64,000 bases of DNA from contig NZ_JALHMP010000009.1 in NCBI RefSeq assembly GCF_022843985.1, positions 62,001 through 126,000 of the forward strand, read 5' to 3'. A program made the position numbers and the translations under genes. This document shows positions 11,101-17,871 of the stretch, piece after piece. This DNA comes from Phreatobacter sp. Its GTDB lineage: Bacteria; Pseudomonadota; Alphaproteobacteria; Rhizobiales; Phreatobacteraceae. Each line of letters opens with the position of its first letter. Within the stretch, counting starts at the first letter, position 1. Below the pieces are notes generated by a model. It was given only the letters and a program-made list of their open reading frames with translations, was not told the DNA's origin and did no database searches.

Positions 11101-12467
11101 GCGGAGACCTCGGTGACGGCCTCCTCGTCGACGATGGCGCGCAGGGTGAGGACGGCGCGGTTGCCGATCGCCTCTGAGATGCCGCGGTCGGGGAGGACGA
11201 GGCCGTCGGCCTCGCCGTCCATGATGATGCGGTAGCGGGGCGAGCCTGGGCTCTCCGGTTCGGCGGAGAGCATGGCGGCGAGGCTGGCGACGGAGGCCGT
11301 CGGGCTTTCGAGACCCTTGAGGTCGAGCTTGCCCTCGACGCGCGGGGCGTTGAGGGCGCCCATGGCGGTGGCGTCGAAGACGAGGCGGTCGATGCGGGCG
11401 CCGCCGCGGGCGGTGGCGCCCTCGGTGTTGGGCAGGGCGCGGGCGCGGGCGGTGACGTTGAGCTCGTTGCGGGCGGTGAGGTACCCCTGCGCCGTCAGTT
11501 CCGCCAGTTGCGAGGCGAGGCGGAAAGTCTCGATCGCGTAGCCGCCGTCGTCGCCAAAGACGATGCGGCCCTGCAGCTTGGTGTCGCCGGCGAAGACGGC
11601 CGAGACGGCCGGCGGCAACAGGCTCTCGATCCGGGCGTCGAGAGTGAGCCCGAGGCGGCGGATCTGGTCGTCGCGGGTCACGACGGCGTCGCCGCGGGCG
11701 TTGATGTCAGGGCCGGCGTCAAAGGCGACGCGGCCGCGCCAGTCGTCGAGGTGCCCGGCGCCGGTGACGTCGAGTTTGACCGGCGGCAGGCCCGGCAGAT
11801 TGGCAAGGCGGGCGGCGATGCCTCCTGCCGGCTCGTCATGCTGCAGGGAAAGGTCAAGCTGCTGGCTGGCGGGGACGTAGGTGAGCTTCAGGGCGGCGAC
11901 GCCCCGGGCGTCGAGGCGGCGGACCTCAAGGACAGCATTGAGCCCTTCGGCGGGCGGGCCGAGAGAGGCGTTGCCCGATGCAGTGAAGTGGGCGGCGACG
12001 CCAAGCACAGGCTCGCCGAGGCGGAACTCGCGGACCGTGAACCTGCTGATCTCGACCTTTAGCGGCAATTCCGGCAGCAGCGACCCGTCGGCTGCCGGCT
12101 GTGCGTTGGGGTCCGCGACCGGCCGCCGCAGAAGCTCCACCGTGCCGATCTCGAGGTTCTGGACCTCCAGGCGCCGCGACAGCAGCGCCACCCGCCGCCA
12201 GACGAGGCGGATCGTATCGATCTTCAGATAGACGCCCTGGCCGTCGGCGATGGTGACATCGCGGATCATGGCGTCCGAGGACAGCGGTCCCTCCACGGCG
12301 CCGATGGCGACGGTCGACCCCGGTGAGGACAGGGTGCGAGAGATGAAGCCGGCGAGCACCCCCTGGTCTTCCTGGGCGTGCGGACGGCCGGCGGTCAGCA
12401 TGACAGCAGCCACGGCCAGGAGAAGGAGGATTGTGAGGCCGGCGAGTGTGCGGGCGCGTGTCAGCAT
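8160..12467 (-). CDS. tamB: Translocation and assembly module protein TamB
   Basis: Large AsmA-like periplasm-spanning protein, 1,435 residues, anchored by one N-terminal membrane segment (LAGLTILLLLAVAAVML) and made mostly of repeated beta strands that form a hydrophobic groove. Its C-terminal DUF490/TamB domain (near LDFTRGRLTFGGGDLIPDLD through LPQDEVLSRLLF to the end AEIEY) is characteristic. With the outer-membrane partner TamA it serves autotransporter assembly and phospholipid transport to the outer membrane. The start codon shares one base with the tamA stop (TGATG), so translation is coupled. Length is usual for alphaproteobacteria. Confidence 0.93.
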   Translation of the reverse strand: MLTRARTLAGLTILLLLAVAAVMLTAGRPHAQEDQGVLAGFISRTLSSPGSTVAIGAVEGPLSSDAMIRDVTIADGQGVYLKIDTIRLVWRRVALLSRRLEVQNLEIGTVELLRRPVADPNAQPAADGSLLPELPLKVEISRFTVREFRLGEPVLGVAAHFTASGNASLGPPAEGLNAVLEVRRLDARGVAALKLTYVPASQQLDLSLQHDEPAGGIAARLANLPGLPPVKLDVTGAGHLDDWRGRVAFDAGPDINARGDAVVTRDDQIRRLGLTLDARIESLLPPAVSAVFAGDTKLQGRIVFGDDGGYAIETFRLASQLAELTAQGYLTARNELNVTARARALPNTEGATARGGARIDRLVFDATAMGALNAPRVEGKLDLKGLESPTASVASLAAMLSAEPESPGSPRYRIIMDGEADGLVLPDRGISEAIGNRAVLTLRAIVDEEAVTEVSAFTVTSPHVRLAFTGRTGAKVLDGQIQADILRLAAFSRLAGRPLAGQGYVAATLSGDPSAGLTRALLNGRATGLALGDPLADRLVGREATLAGTIIRRREVMTLEGVSLAGRHVTAGLDGTLGDGRIALHAALTLPDLSQVDRQLAGAARADARVTGDMVDPSVALTLTAPSLRAMNRPVHDLTLVVDARRLGSAPSFAVTAGGDVDGKPLTVDLLAREVGSAWVLDRLNARLGSVSADGQGRLGQGRLGEDRLVAGRLAVTAGNLDDISPLVLTRLAGSLRVTVTADASGGRQSISVTGDGQRLAFGAASLNILRADLRAEDLFGRPRLDGEATLDRLVAGGETVERIALKAEGSPEATALSLAARARGFALASAGRLVPGTPNRLDLASFTATRQGARIALVRPATLTFEGAQVRTERLVVALQGGEIEMSGAFGTDVDATVAARRVPLAAVDILMPGTGLRGTLDASATLRGPAAAPRGPFEATVRGFSAPATRDAGLPGLDLTARGEARGERASLDARITGGRTIAISLAGSLPLTPAGALDVTVRGTLDAALANAQIAGSGQRVTGRLAIDGALRGTAGRPDIQGSATLSGGSFSDPLNGIAFTVVEGRLTGRGTEMVVERLTGRAKNGGTVQVSGRIDADPLRGFPADLRIAARNAELISSDVVQLTASLALAVTGPLATAPRLAGCIDVATIEVRVPDRLPSTSEPLRDARHVGAPPQTRARLAQIARQRKAATRRGTAPFNATLDVVLDAPGRVFVRGRGIDAELGGQLRLAGTTRDVSANGAFEMRRGRLSLLTQRLDFTRGRLTFGGGDLIPDLDFVAETRATDITASIGITGRATEPEFTLSSTPSLPQDEVLSRLLFQRAAAGLSPFQAIQLAQAVAILSGSRGSDAFEATRRALGVDNLDVTTGASGPAVGVSRAINERVRIGVRTGARPENSTVGVDIDLTRRIRIQTEIGADGRAAAGIGAEIEY

Positions 12468-14437
12468 CAGAAGGCCTGTCCGATGCTGACATAGAAGGCA
12501 TAGGGCCTCTCGCCGCGGCGGCGGGCGAGCGGCACGGCAACGTCGAAGCGGATCGGGCCGACCGCGGTGTAGTAGCGCAGTCCGAGGCCGGCGGCGTAGC
12601 GCAGCGGGGCCGAGCCGTCGGGGAAGGCGCCGGCATAGGCCTGGCCCATATCAAAGAAAGGCACGATGCCGAGCGTGTCAGTCAGCTTCACCCGCGCCTC
12701 CACCGACGCCTCGAACAGGCTCATGCCGCCGATCACGGTGCCGGCCGGGTTGCGGGGACCGAGGCTCTTGTGTTCGAAACCGCGCACCGACCCGCCGCCG
12801 CCGGCATAGAAGCGCCGGGAGGCGGGAATGGCACCGAGCGTGCCGCCCATGATCGAGCCGAAGGCGACGCGGCCGGCCAGGATGGTGCGGGCGGCCTCGT
12901 CGATCGCGTAATAGACCGACGCCTGAACGCGGCTGATGACGAAGGCATCGGGCGCATCGCCGAAACCGAGATAGGGCGTCACCGAGGCCGTGACTCGCAT
13001 GCCGCGGGTCGGGTCCAGCGGCCGGTCGGTGCTGTCGTAGGAGGCTGCGACCGGCAGGCCGAGCAGGCCATAGTCGAAGCGGCCGAGCACGTCGGTGGAG
13101 CGGCCGATCTCGCCCTCGACGCCGAAGCGTATATTGAAGCTGTCGGTGAAGCGCCGGCGGATCGCCGCCGTCCCGTTGATGAGGTTGGTCGTGTAGAGCT
13201 CGGTCAGCTCGCGCTGGATGAAACCGTCGACCAGAAGGTCGTTGCGCGTGCCCCAGAGCGCCGGTTTGAGGAAAGAGGCCGACAGGCGGCCGCCGATATC
13301 GTCGGTGTTGAAGCCCGGCCGGTTGGAGCCACCGGGCCAGTTCTGCGGGCCGGTAAAATAGAACAGGTCGCCGTCGATGCGCAGGCGCTCGGCGCCGCCG
13401 AACAGGTTGCGATGCGCCCAGTAGGCCTTGAGCGCCGGTCCGTCGACGGTGGAATAGCGCAAGGAGCCGCCGATGACGCGCAGCGGGCGCTCGGTCACCT
13501 CGACGTCGACGGGCAGGCCGCCCCGGGGATCCAGCGCCGTGCCCTCGCGCACGCGCACGCCCCCGAGGGCCTCGATCCGCGCCACCGAACGGCGGATATC
13601 GGCCATGGCCCGGCGCGAATAGGGATCGCCGCTTTCGGCATAGATGAAGGAGCGGATAACGGCGGGATCGACCTGTTTCGTCCCGGAAACGCCGATGCCG
13701 CCGATCCCGGCGCGGGCGCCGGGATCCACGACCAGGGTCAGATCGACCGTCCGGCTGGGGTGGTCGATGACCGGTACCCGGCGGCCGACCTTGACGAAGG
13801 GATGGCTACGGTCGCGGAAATGGTCCGACAGGGCGGCGGCGGCCTGCAGCACATCGGTGGTACGGGCGGGATCGCCGGGGCCGACGGTGACGACCCGCGG
13901 CGGCAGGACGGCCGGGTCGAAGGGCAGGTCGGAGCGCTGGTCGAGCACGGCGACGCGGCCGAAACGGTAGAGCGGCCCCGGCTCGACCATGATGGCGACG
14001 GGTACGAGGGCGCGGCCGCGCAGACTGTCGATGGTGGCGCGCACCGGGCCCGCTGCCGGCCGGTCGAGGGTGATGGCCTGGCCGCCGACGACGATGGAGA
14101 CCTTCGCCGCGTAATGGCCCGCGCCCCATAGGGCATCGACGATGCGCGGCAGATCCGCCTCGGCCCGGCGCACCAGTTCGTCGCCGTTCTGAGGCGCCTC
14201 CTGGCGCAGGCGGTAGAGGATCGAGACGTCGCGGATCGCGGTCAGCAACGCGGCATCGCCGCCGAGCCCCTCGACCTTGAGCTCGTAGGCCACCGCCGTC
14301 GCGGAGATGGCGGGTTTGTCCTCGCCGAAAAGACCGAAGGGGTTGAAGGCATGGGCGGGGAAGGATCCCGCCGCAAGGAGGGAGCCGACGAGGAGACCGA
14401 AACCGATATGGGAGCTTCTGGCTCCGTCAGCCACCAT
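12467..14437 (-). CDS. tamA: Autotransporter assembly factor TamA (Omp85 family)
   Basis: Outer-membrane Omp85 protein: signal peptide (GLLVGSLLAAGSFPAHA), N-terminal POTRA domains, then a 16-strand barrel with the family motif GGGGSVRGF and the ending FYVSIGQAF. It partners TamB encoded directly downstream with a one-base overlap. I chose the ATG at 14437 (656 residues) because a GAAAGG ribosome-binding site precedes it; the ATG at 14464 would add nine polar residues in front of the signal peptide. The pair forms a two-gene operon divergent from an ABC exporter operon. No truncation is seen. Confidence 0.92.
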   Translation of the reverse strand: MVADGARSSHIGFGLLVGSLLAAGSFPAHAFNPFGLFGEDKPAISATAVAYELKVEGLGGDAALLTAIRDVSILYRLRQEAPQNGDELVRRAEADLPRIVDALWGAGHYAAKVSIVVGGQAITLDRPAAGPVRATIDSLRGRALVPVAIMVEPGPLYRFGRVAVLDQRSDLPFDPAVLPPRVVTVGPGDPARTTDVLQAAAALSDHFRDRSHPFVKVGRRVPVIDHPSRTVDLTLVVDPGARAGIGGIGVSGTKQVDPAVIRSFIYAESGDPYSRRAMADIRRSVARIEALGGVRVREGTALDPRGGLPVDVEVTERPLRVIGGSLRYSTVDGPALKAYWAHRNLFGGAERLRIDGDLFYFTGPQNWPGGSNRPGFNTDDIGGRLSASFLKPALWGTRNDLLVDGFIQRELTELYTTNLINGTAAIRRRFTDSFNIRFGVEGEIGRSTDVLGRFDYGLLGLPVAASYDSTDRPLDPTRGMRVTASVTPYLGFGDAPDAFVISRVQASVYYAIDEAARTILAGRVAFGSIMGGTLGAIPASRRFYAGGGGSVRGFEHKSLGPRNPAGTVIGGMSLFEASVEARVKLTDTLGIVPFFDMGQAYAGAFPDGSAPLRYAAGLGLRYYTAVGPIRFDVAVPLARRRGERPYAFYVSIGQAF

Positions 14438-14643
14438 TTCCGACCTTTCGGACGCGATACACAACGAAAATCCGGAATTGAAGAAAGCGCGGTCATTGCC
14501 GGCATCGCGAAGCGCCGATGTTTAGTGGAGGTCGCCCCATCAGTCGACCTTACGGACATGCCGTCGCGATGCCGGAAAACCGGTCCAGGCTGCTGCCACT
14601 CTCCCCCTCCCGCGGGGGGCTGCGAGCCTTTATGATCCCGGCC

Positions 14644-15567
14644 ATGACTTACATCATTAAGGTTGCCAATCTCTCAAAGCGCTATGCTTCGGGCTTCCAG
14701 GCGCTCAGGCATGTCGATCTCGACATCAGGGAGGGAGAAATCTTCGCGCTGCTGGGGCCGAACGGCGCCGGCAAGACGACGCTGATCTCGACCATCTGCG
14801 GCATCGTGCGGCCATCGCAAGGAACGGTCACGGTCGGCGGTCACGATATCACCGCGGACTACCGGGCTGCCCGCGGCATGATCGGCCTCGTGCCGCAGGA
14901 ACTGACCACCGATTCCTTCGAATCGGTCTGGGCCACGGTCACCTTCTCGCGCGGCCTGTTCGGCAAACCGCCCGATCCCGGGCTGATCACCCAGATCCTC
15001 AAGGACCTGTCGCTGTTCGACAAGAAGGACGCCAAGATCATGACGCTGTCCGGCGGCATGAAGCGGCGCGTGATGATCGCCAAGGCCCTCTCGCACGAGC
15101 CGCGCGTGCTGTTCCTCGACGAACCCACGGCCGGGGTCGACGTCGAACTGCGGCGCGACATGTGGCAACTCGTCGGGCGGCTGCGCGCCCGCGGCGCCAC
15201 CATCATCCTGACCACCCACTATATCGAGGAGGCCGAGGAAATGGCCGACCGGGTGGGGGTCATCTCGAAGGGCGAGATCATCCTCGTGGAGGACAAGGCT
15301 GTGCTCATGGCCAAGCTCGGCAAGACGCAACTGACCATCGACCTGCAGAACCGGATCGACGCGGTGCCGGAAAGCCTGGCCCCCTTCCAGCTCCGTCTCG
15401 CCGAAGGCGGCGGTGCGCTGGTCTATACCTACGACACCCAGGCCCAGGGCACCGGCATCACCGTCCTGCTGCAGGCTCTGGCGGATGCCGGGCTGCGGCT
15501 GAAGGACCTCCATACGCGGCAAAGTTCGCTCGAGGAGATCTTCGTCAACCTGGTGAGTGACCGATGA
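14644..15567 (+). CDS. ABC transporter ATP-binding protein (ABC-2 exporter type)
   Basis: ATPase subunit, 307 residues from [17 protein letters not shown] (an ATG 12 bases upstream is also possible). It shows Walker [13 protein letters not shown], the Q-loop VPQELT, signature [15 protein letters not shown], Walker [13 protein letters not shown] and the H-loop [11 protein letters not shown]. The C-terminal extension of about 80 residues is typical of DrrA/NodI-type exporters. Its stop overlaps the permease start by four bases (ATGA), so the two form one exporter. The substrate cannot be told from sequence; homologues move drugs, lipids or polysaccharide precursors. Confidence 0.9.
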   Translation: MTYIIKVANLSKRYASGFQALRHVDLDIREGEIFALLGPNGAGKTTLISTICGIVRPSQGTVTVGGHDITADYRAARGMIGLVPQELTTDSFESVWATVTFSRGLFGKPPDPGLITQILKDLSLFDKKDAKIMTLSGGMKRRVMIAKALSHEPRVLFLDEPTAGVDVELRRDMWQLVGRLRARGATIILTTHYIEEAEEMADRVGVISKGEIILVEDKAVLMAKLGKTQLTIDLQNRIDAVPESLAPFQLRLAEGGGALVYTYDTQAQGTGITVLLQALADAGLRLKDLHTRQSSLEEIFVNLVSDR

Positions 15568-16325
15568 ACCTCCATGGGATGAAGGCCATCTACCGGTTCG
15601 AAATGGCGCGCACCTGGCGCACGCTCTGGCAGAGCATCGTCTCGCCCGTCATCTCGACCTCGCTCTATTTCGTCGTCTTCGGCGCGGCGATCGGCTCCCG
15701 CATGCAGGAGATCGACGGCATTGCCTACGGCGCCTTCATCGTGCCCGGACTGATCATGCTCTCGCTGCTGACCCAGAGCATTTCGAACGCCTCCTTCGGC
15801 ATCTATTTCCCGCGCTTCACCGGGACGATCTACGAGGTGCTGTCGGCCCCGATCTCGACCTTCGAGATCGTCACCGGCTATGTCGGCGCGGCCGCGACGA
15901 AATCGGTCATCCTCGGCCTGATCATCCTGGCGACGGCGGCGCTGTTCGTGCCGCTGCGGATCGAGCACCCGCTGTGGATGCTCGCCTTCCTGGTGCTGAC
16001 GGCGGTGACCTTCAGCCTGTTCGGCTTCATCATCGGCATCTGGGCGGAGGGCTTCGAGCAACTCCAGTTCGTGCCGATGCTGGTGGTCACGCCCCTGACA
16101 TTCCTCGGCGGCAGCTTCTATTCGATCGACATGCTGCCGCCGCTTTGGCGGACGATCAGCCTGTTCAACCCGGTCGTCTATCTGGTGAGCGGCTTCCGCT
16201 GGAGCTTTTTCGGGACGGCCGACGTTCATATCGGCGTCAGCGTCGCGATGACGCTGGTCTTTCTCGCGCTCTGCCTCGCCGGGATCGCCTGGATATTCAG
16301 GACGGGTTATCGGCTGAAGGCCTGA
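15564..16325 (+). CDS. ABC-2 type transporter permease
   Basis: A 253-residue inner-membrane permease with six predicted membrane segments. The family marker is the loop [17 protein letters not shown], followed by [19 protein letters not shown]; the N-terminal half has [18 protein letters not shown]. It resembles the YadH/NodJ group. It is translationally coupled to the ATPase gene just upstream. A perfect hairpin spans the stop codon, which also holds the stop of the convergent fnr-type gene. Confidence 0.9.
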   Translation: MNLHGMKAIYRFEMARTWRTLWQSIVSPVISTSLYFVVFGAAIGSRMQEIDGIAYGAFIVPGLIMLSLLTQSISNASFGIYFPRFTGTIYEVLSAPISTFEIVTGYVGAAATKSVILGLIILATAALFVPLRIEHPLWMLAFLVLTAVTFSLFGFIIGIWAEGFEQLQFVPMLVVTPLTFLGGSFYSIDMLPPLWRTISLFNPVVYLVSGFRWSFFGTADVHIGVSVAMTLVFLALCLAGIAWIFRTGYRLKA

Positions 16326-16342
16326 CCTGTGCGGGTCAGGCC
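16319..16342. terminator. Bidirectional terminator hairpin containing both stop codons
   Basis: GGCCTGACC-N6-GGTCAGGCC, a perfect 9-base-pair stem. The left arm contains the TGA of the ABC permease gene and the right arm the TGA (opposite strand) of the fnr-type gene, so the two convergent genes share one compact end. Confidence 0.6.
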
Positions 16343-17076
16343 CTCGCGATGGCGGCGAGCCGTCTTTCGTCGAGGACGCGGACGGCCTCAGGCACGATGA
16401 GGATGATGCCGTCGCGGGCGAGCTTGGTCAGAGTCCGGCTCACCGTCTCGATGGTCAGGCCGAGATAGTCGGCCATGTCGATCCTCTGCATGGGGAGCTG
16501 GATCGTCACCGACGGGCCCTTGATGCGGGCCCAGCGCTCGCGCATGGCGATCAGGAAGGCGGCGACGCGCTCCTCGGCCGAGCGGCGGCCGATCAGCGTC
16601 ATCTGCTCCTGGGCGATCACCAGTTCATGGGTGGCGAATTCGTGCAGGCGGCGCAGGAAATGCGGTTTGGCGGTGACGAGATTGTCAAAGTCACGCCGTT
16701 CGAAGCGGCAGAGTGCCACATGGTCAACGGCATCGGCGGAAAAGCCGTAGCGGTTGTGCAGGGCGAGGCCGAGAAAATCGCCCGGCATGGCGAAGCCGAT
16801 GATCTGGCGTCGTCCGTCGGAGAGCAGCTTGTAGAGCCGAACCACGCCTTCGGTGACCGAGAAGACCGATTCGGCCGTCTCACCCTGGTGGATGAAGGTG
16901 GTCTTGGCTTCGGCACGGGTGTGATGGACGATTCTGTCCAATTCCGGCAGTTCCTCAGACCCGAGCGCCGCGCAGACGGCGAGCGACCGGACCTTGCAGG
17001 TATCACAGTAACTTTCGCCGGGCTGGCGGCCGCAGGCATGCACCCGCGGGTGAGCAATTTCAATGAGTTCGGTCAT
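16336..17076 (-). CDS. fnrN: FNR-type oxygen-sensing transcription factor (FnrN-like)
   Basis: A 246-residue Crp/Fnr regulator. Cysteines at 24, 27, 35 and 123 (SYCDTCKVRSLAVC, ALCRF) fit the four ligands of an oxygen-labile [4Fe-4S] cluster. It then has the beta-roll sensor (FIHQGETAESVFSVTEGVVRL), a dimer helix and a C-terminal helix-turn-helix with the recognition helix ETVSRTL, which in FNR-type proteins reads TTGAT-N4-ATCAA. It lies next to the cbb3 oxidase cluster, and perfect FNR boxes occur between ccoN and hemN, its likely targets. A near-perfect box sits 70 bases upstream of its own start, suggesting autoregulation. The symbol is by homology of type; fnrL would also be used. Confidence 0.9.
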   Translation of the reverse strand: MTELIEIAHPRVHACGRQPGESYCDTCKVRSLAVCAALGSEELPELDRIVHHTRAEAKTTFIHQGETAESVFSVTEGVVRLYKLLSDGRRQIIGFAMPGDFLGLALHNRYGFSADAVDHVALCRFERRDFDNLVTAKPHFLRRLHEFATHELVIAQEQMTLIGRRSAEERVAAFLIAMRERWARIKGPSVTIQLPMQRIDMADYLGLTIETVSRTLTKLARDGIILIVPEAVRVLDERRLAAIARA

Positions 17077-17145
17077 GGCAGTGACCCTGGGTGGGGGAAC
17101 AAGGCACTCGTGGGATATACATATTCAAAAATTGATACACACGAT

Positions 17146-17159
17146 TTGATCCAGAGCAA
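17146..17159. promoter_or_regulatory. FNR-like box between fnrN and a divergent gene
   Basis: TTGAT-CCAG-AGCAA matches the FNR/FixK consensus TTGAT-N4-ATCAA at 9 of 10 fixed positions. It lies between the fnr-type gene (start 17076, minus) and the plus-strand gene starting at 17223, so it could serve either. Confidence 0.55.
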
Positions 17160-17222
17160 GGACGGATCGCGGCCATCCTCTCATGGTACTGGCATCCATG
17201 CATTTTGGGAGCCCGCGCCTCG

Positions 17223-17690
17223 ATGTTCAAAGGCCGCATCATCGAAGCGAGCGAAGCCATGACGGTTTTCGGTCTGGTACGCTTGTGCTACCCCGACATT
17301 CGGATCGACGCTTGGCGTCACCACCTTGCCGGACTGGGAACGGGCAAGCGCCGCCGGTCAGGCTGCGTCGTCGTCAACGACCGGCGCGGCTATGTCCATG
17401 CGGCCTGCCTCTATCGTATCGCGCCCGATCCCCGCGCAGGACGGCGGCTCGAACTGTCCTACCTGTCGAAAGCCGAGCTTCCGGCGAGCACCGCGCCAGA
17501 CACACTTTTCGACTTTGTCCATGATCTCGCGCGCGGCGAGGGCTGTTCCACGATCCTGATTGAAGACACGAGCGGCCGGGTAGCGCCGGAGAGGCTGGCG
17601 ACCTGGGTGGACATCGACCGGGCCCTGGCGGCTCACGACTTCCGGCCGGGCTCCGTCGGCTTCGTCAAGATGGTGGCCGCCGCATCCTGA
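17223..17690 (+). CDS. Hypothetical protein, GNAT-like
   Basis: A 155-residue soluble protein starting MFKGRIIEASEAMTVF. The pattern of strands and helices (GYVHAACLYRI, then LELSYLSKAELPAS, FDFVHDLARGEGCSTILIED) resembles a small acetyltransferase-like domain, but I cannot see a clear acetyl-CoA loop, so the comparison is weak. The gene sits immediately after an FNR-like box, next to the cbb3 cluster, and its last 58 bases overlap the end of ccoS on the other strand. A role in the microaerobic response is inferred from position only. Confidence 0.6.
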   Translation: MFKGRIIEASEAMTVFGLVRLCYPDIRIDAWRHHLAGLGTGKRRRSGCVVVNDRRGYVHAACLYRIAPDPRAGRRLELSYLSKAELPASTAPDTLFDFVHDLARGEGCSTILIEDTSGRVAPERLATWVDIDRALAAHDFRPGSVGFVKMVAAAS

Positions 17691-17860
17691 TCCTCCGGAA
17701 GGCGGGCCGATTCCGGTATTTTGTCTTCGTCCATGATGGCGCGCCAGGCGGCGCCGTCGAGGTCGTCGTACTGGCCGGTTCGCAGGGACCAGAGGAAGGC
17801 GGCCAGCCCAAGGCCACCGAGTCCCAGCGCCAGGGGAACGAGATAGACCAGAACGTCCAT
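17633..17860 (-). CDS. ccoS: cbb3 oxidase assembly protein CcoS
   Basis: A 75-residue membrane protein with one N-terminal hydrophobic segment (MDVLVYLVPLALGLGGLGLAAFLWSL split around residue 13) followed by the family hallmark GQYDDLDGAAWRAIMDED. CcoS (FixS) is needed to insert heme and copper cofactors into cbb3 oxidase, acting with CcoI. It is the last gene of ccoNOQPGHIS, 11 bases after ccoI. Its 3' end overlaps a convergent gene by 58 bases. Slightly longer than typical FixS (50-60 residues) because of a charged C-terminal tail. Confidence 0.92.
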   Translation of the reverse strand: MDVLVYLVPLALGLGGLGLAAFLWSLRTGQYDDLDGAAWRAIMDEDKIPESARLPEDQDAAATILTKPTEPGRKS

Positions 17861-17871
17861 GGCTCAGATCC

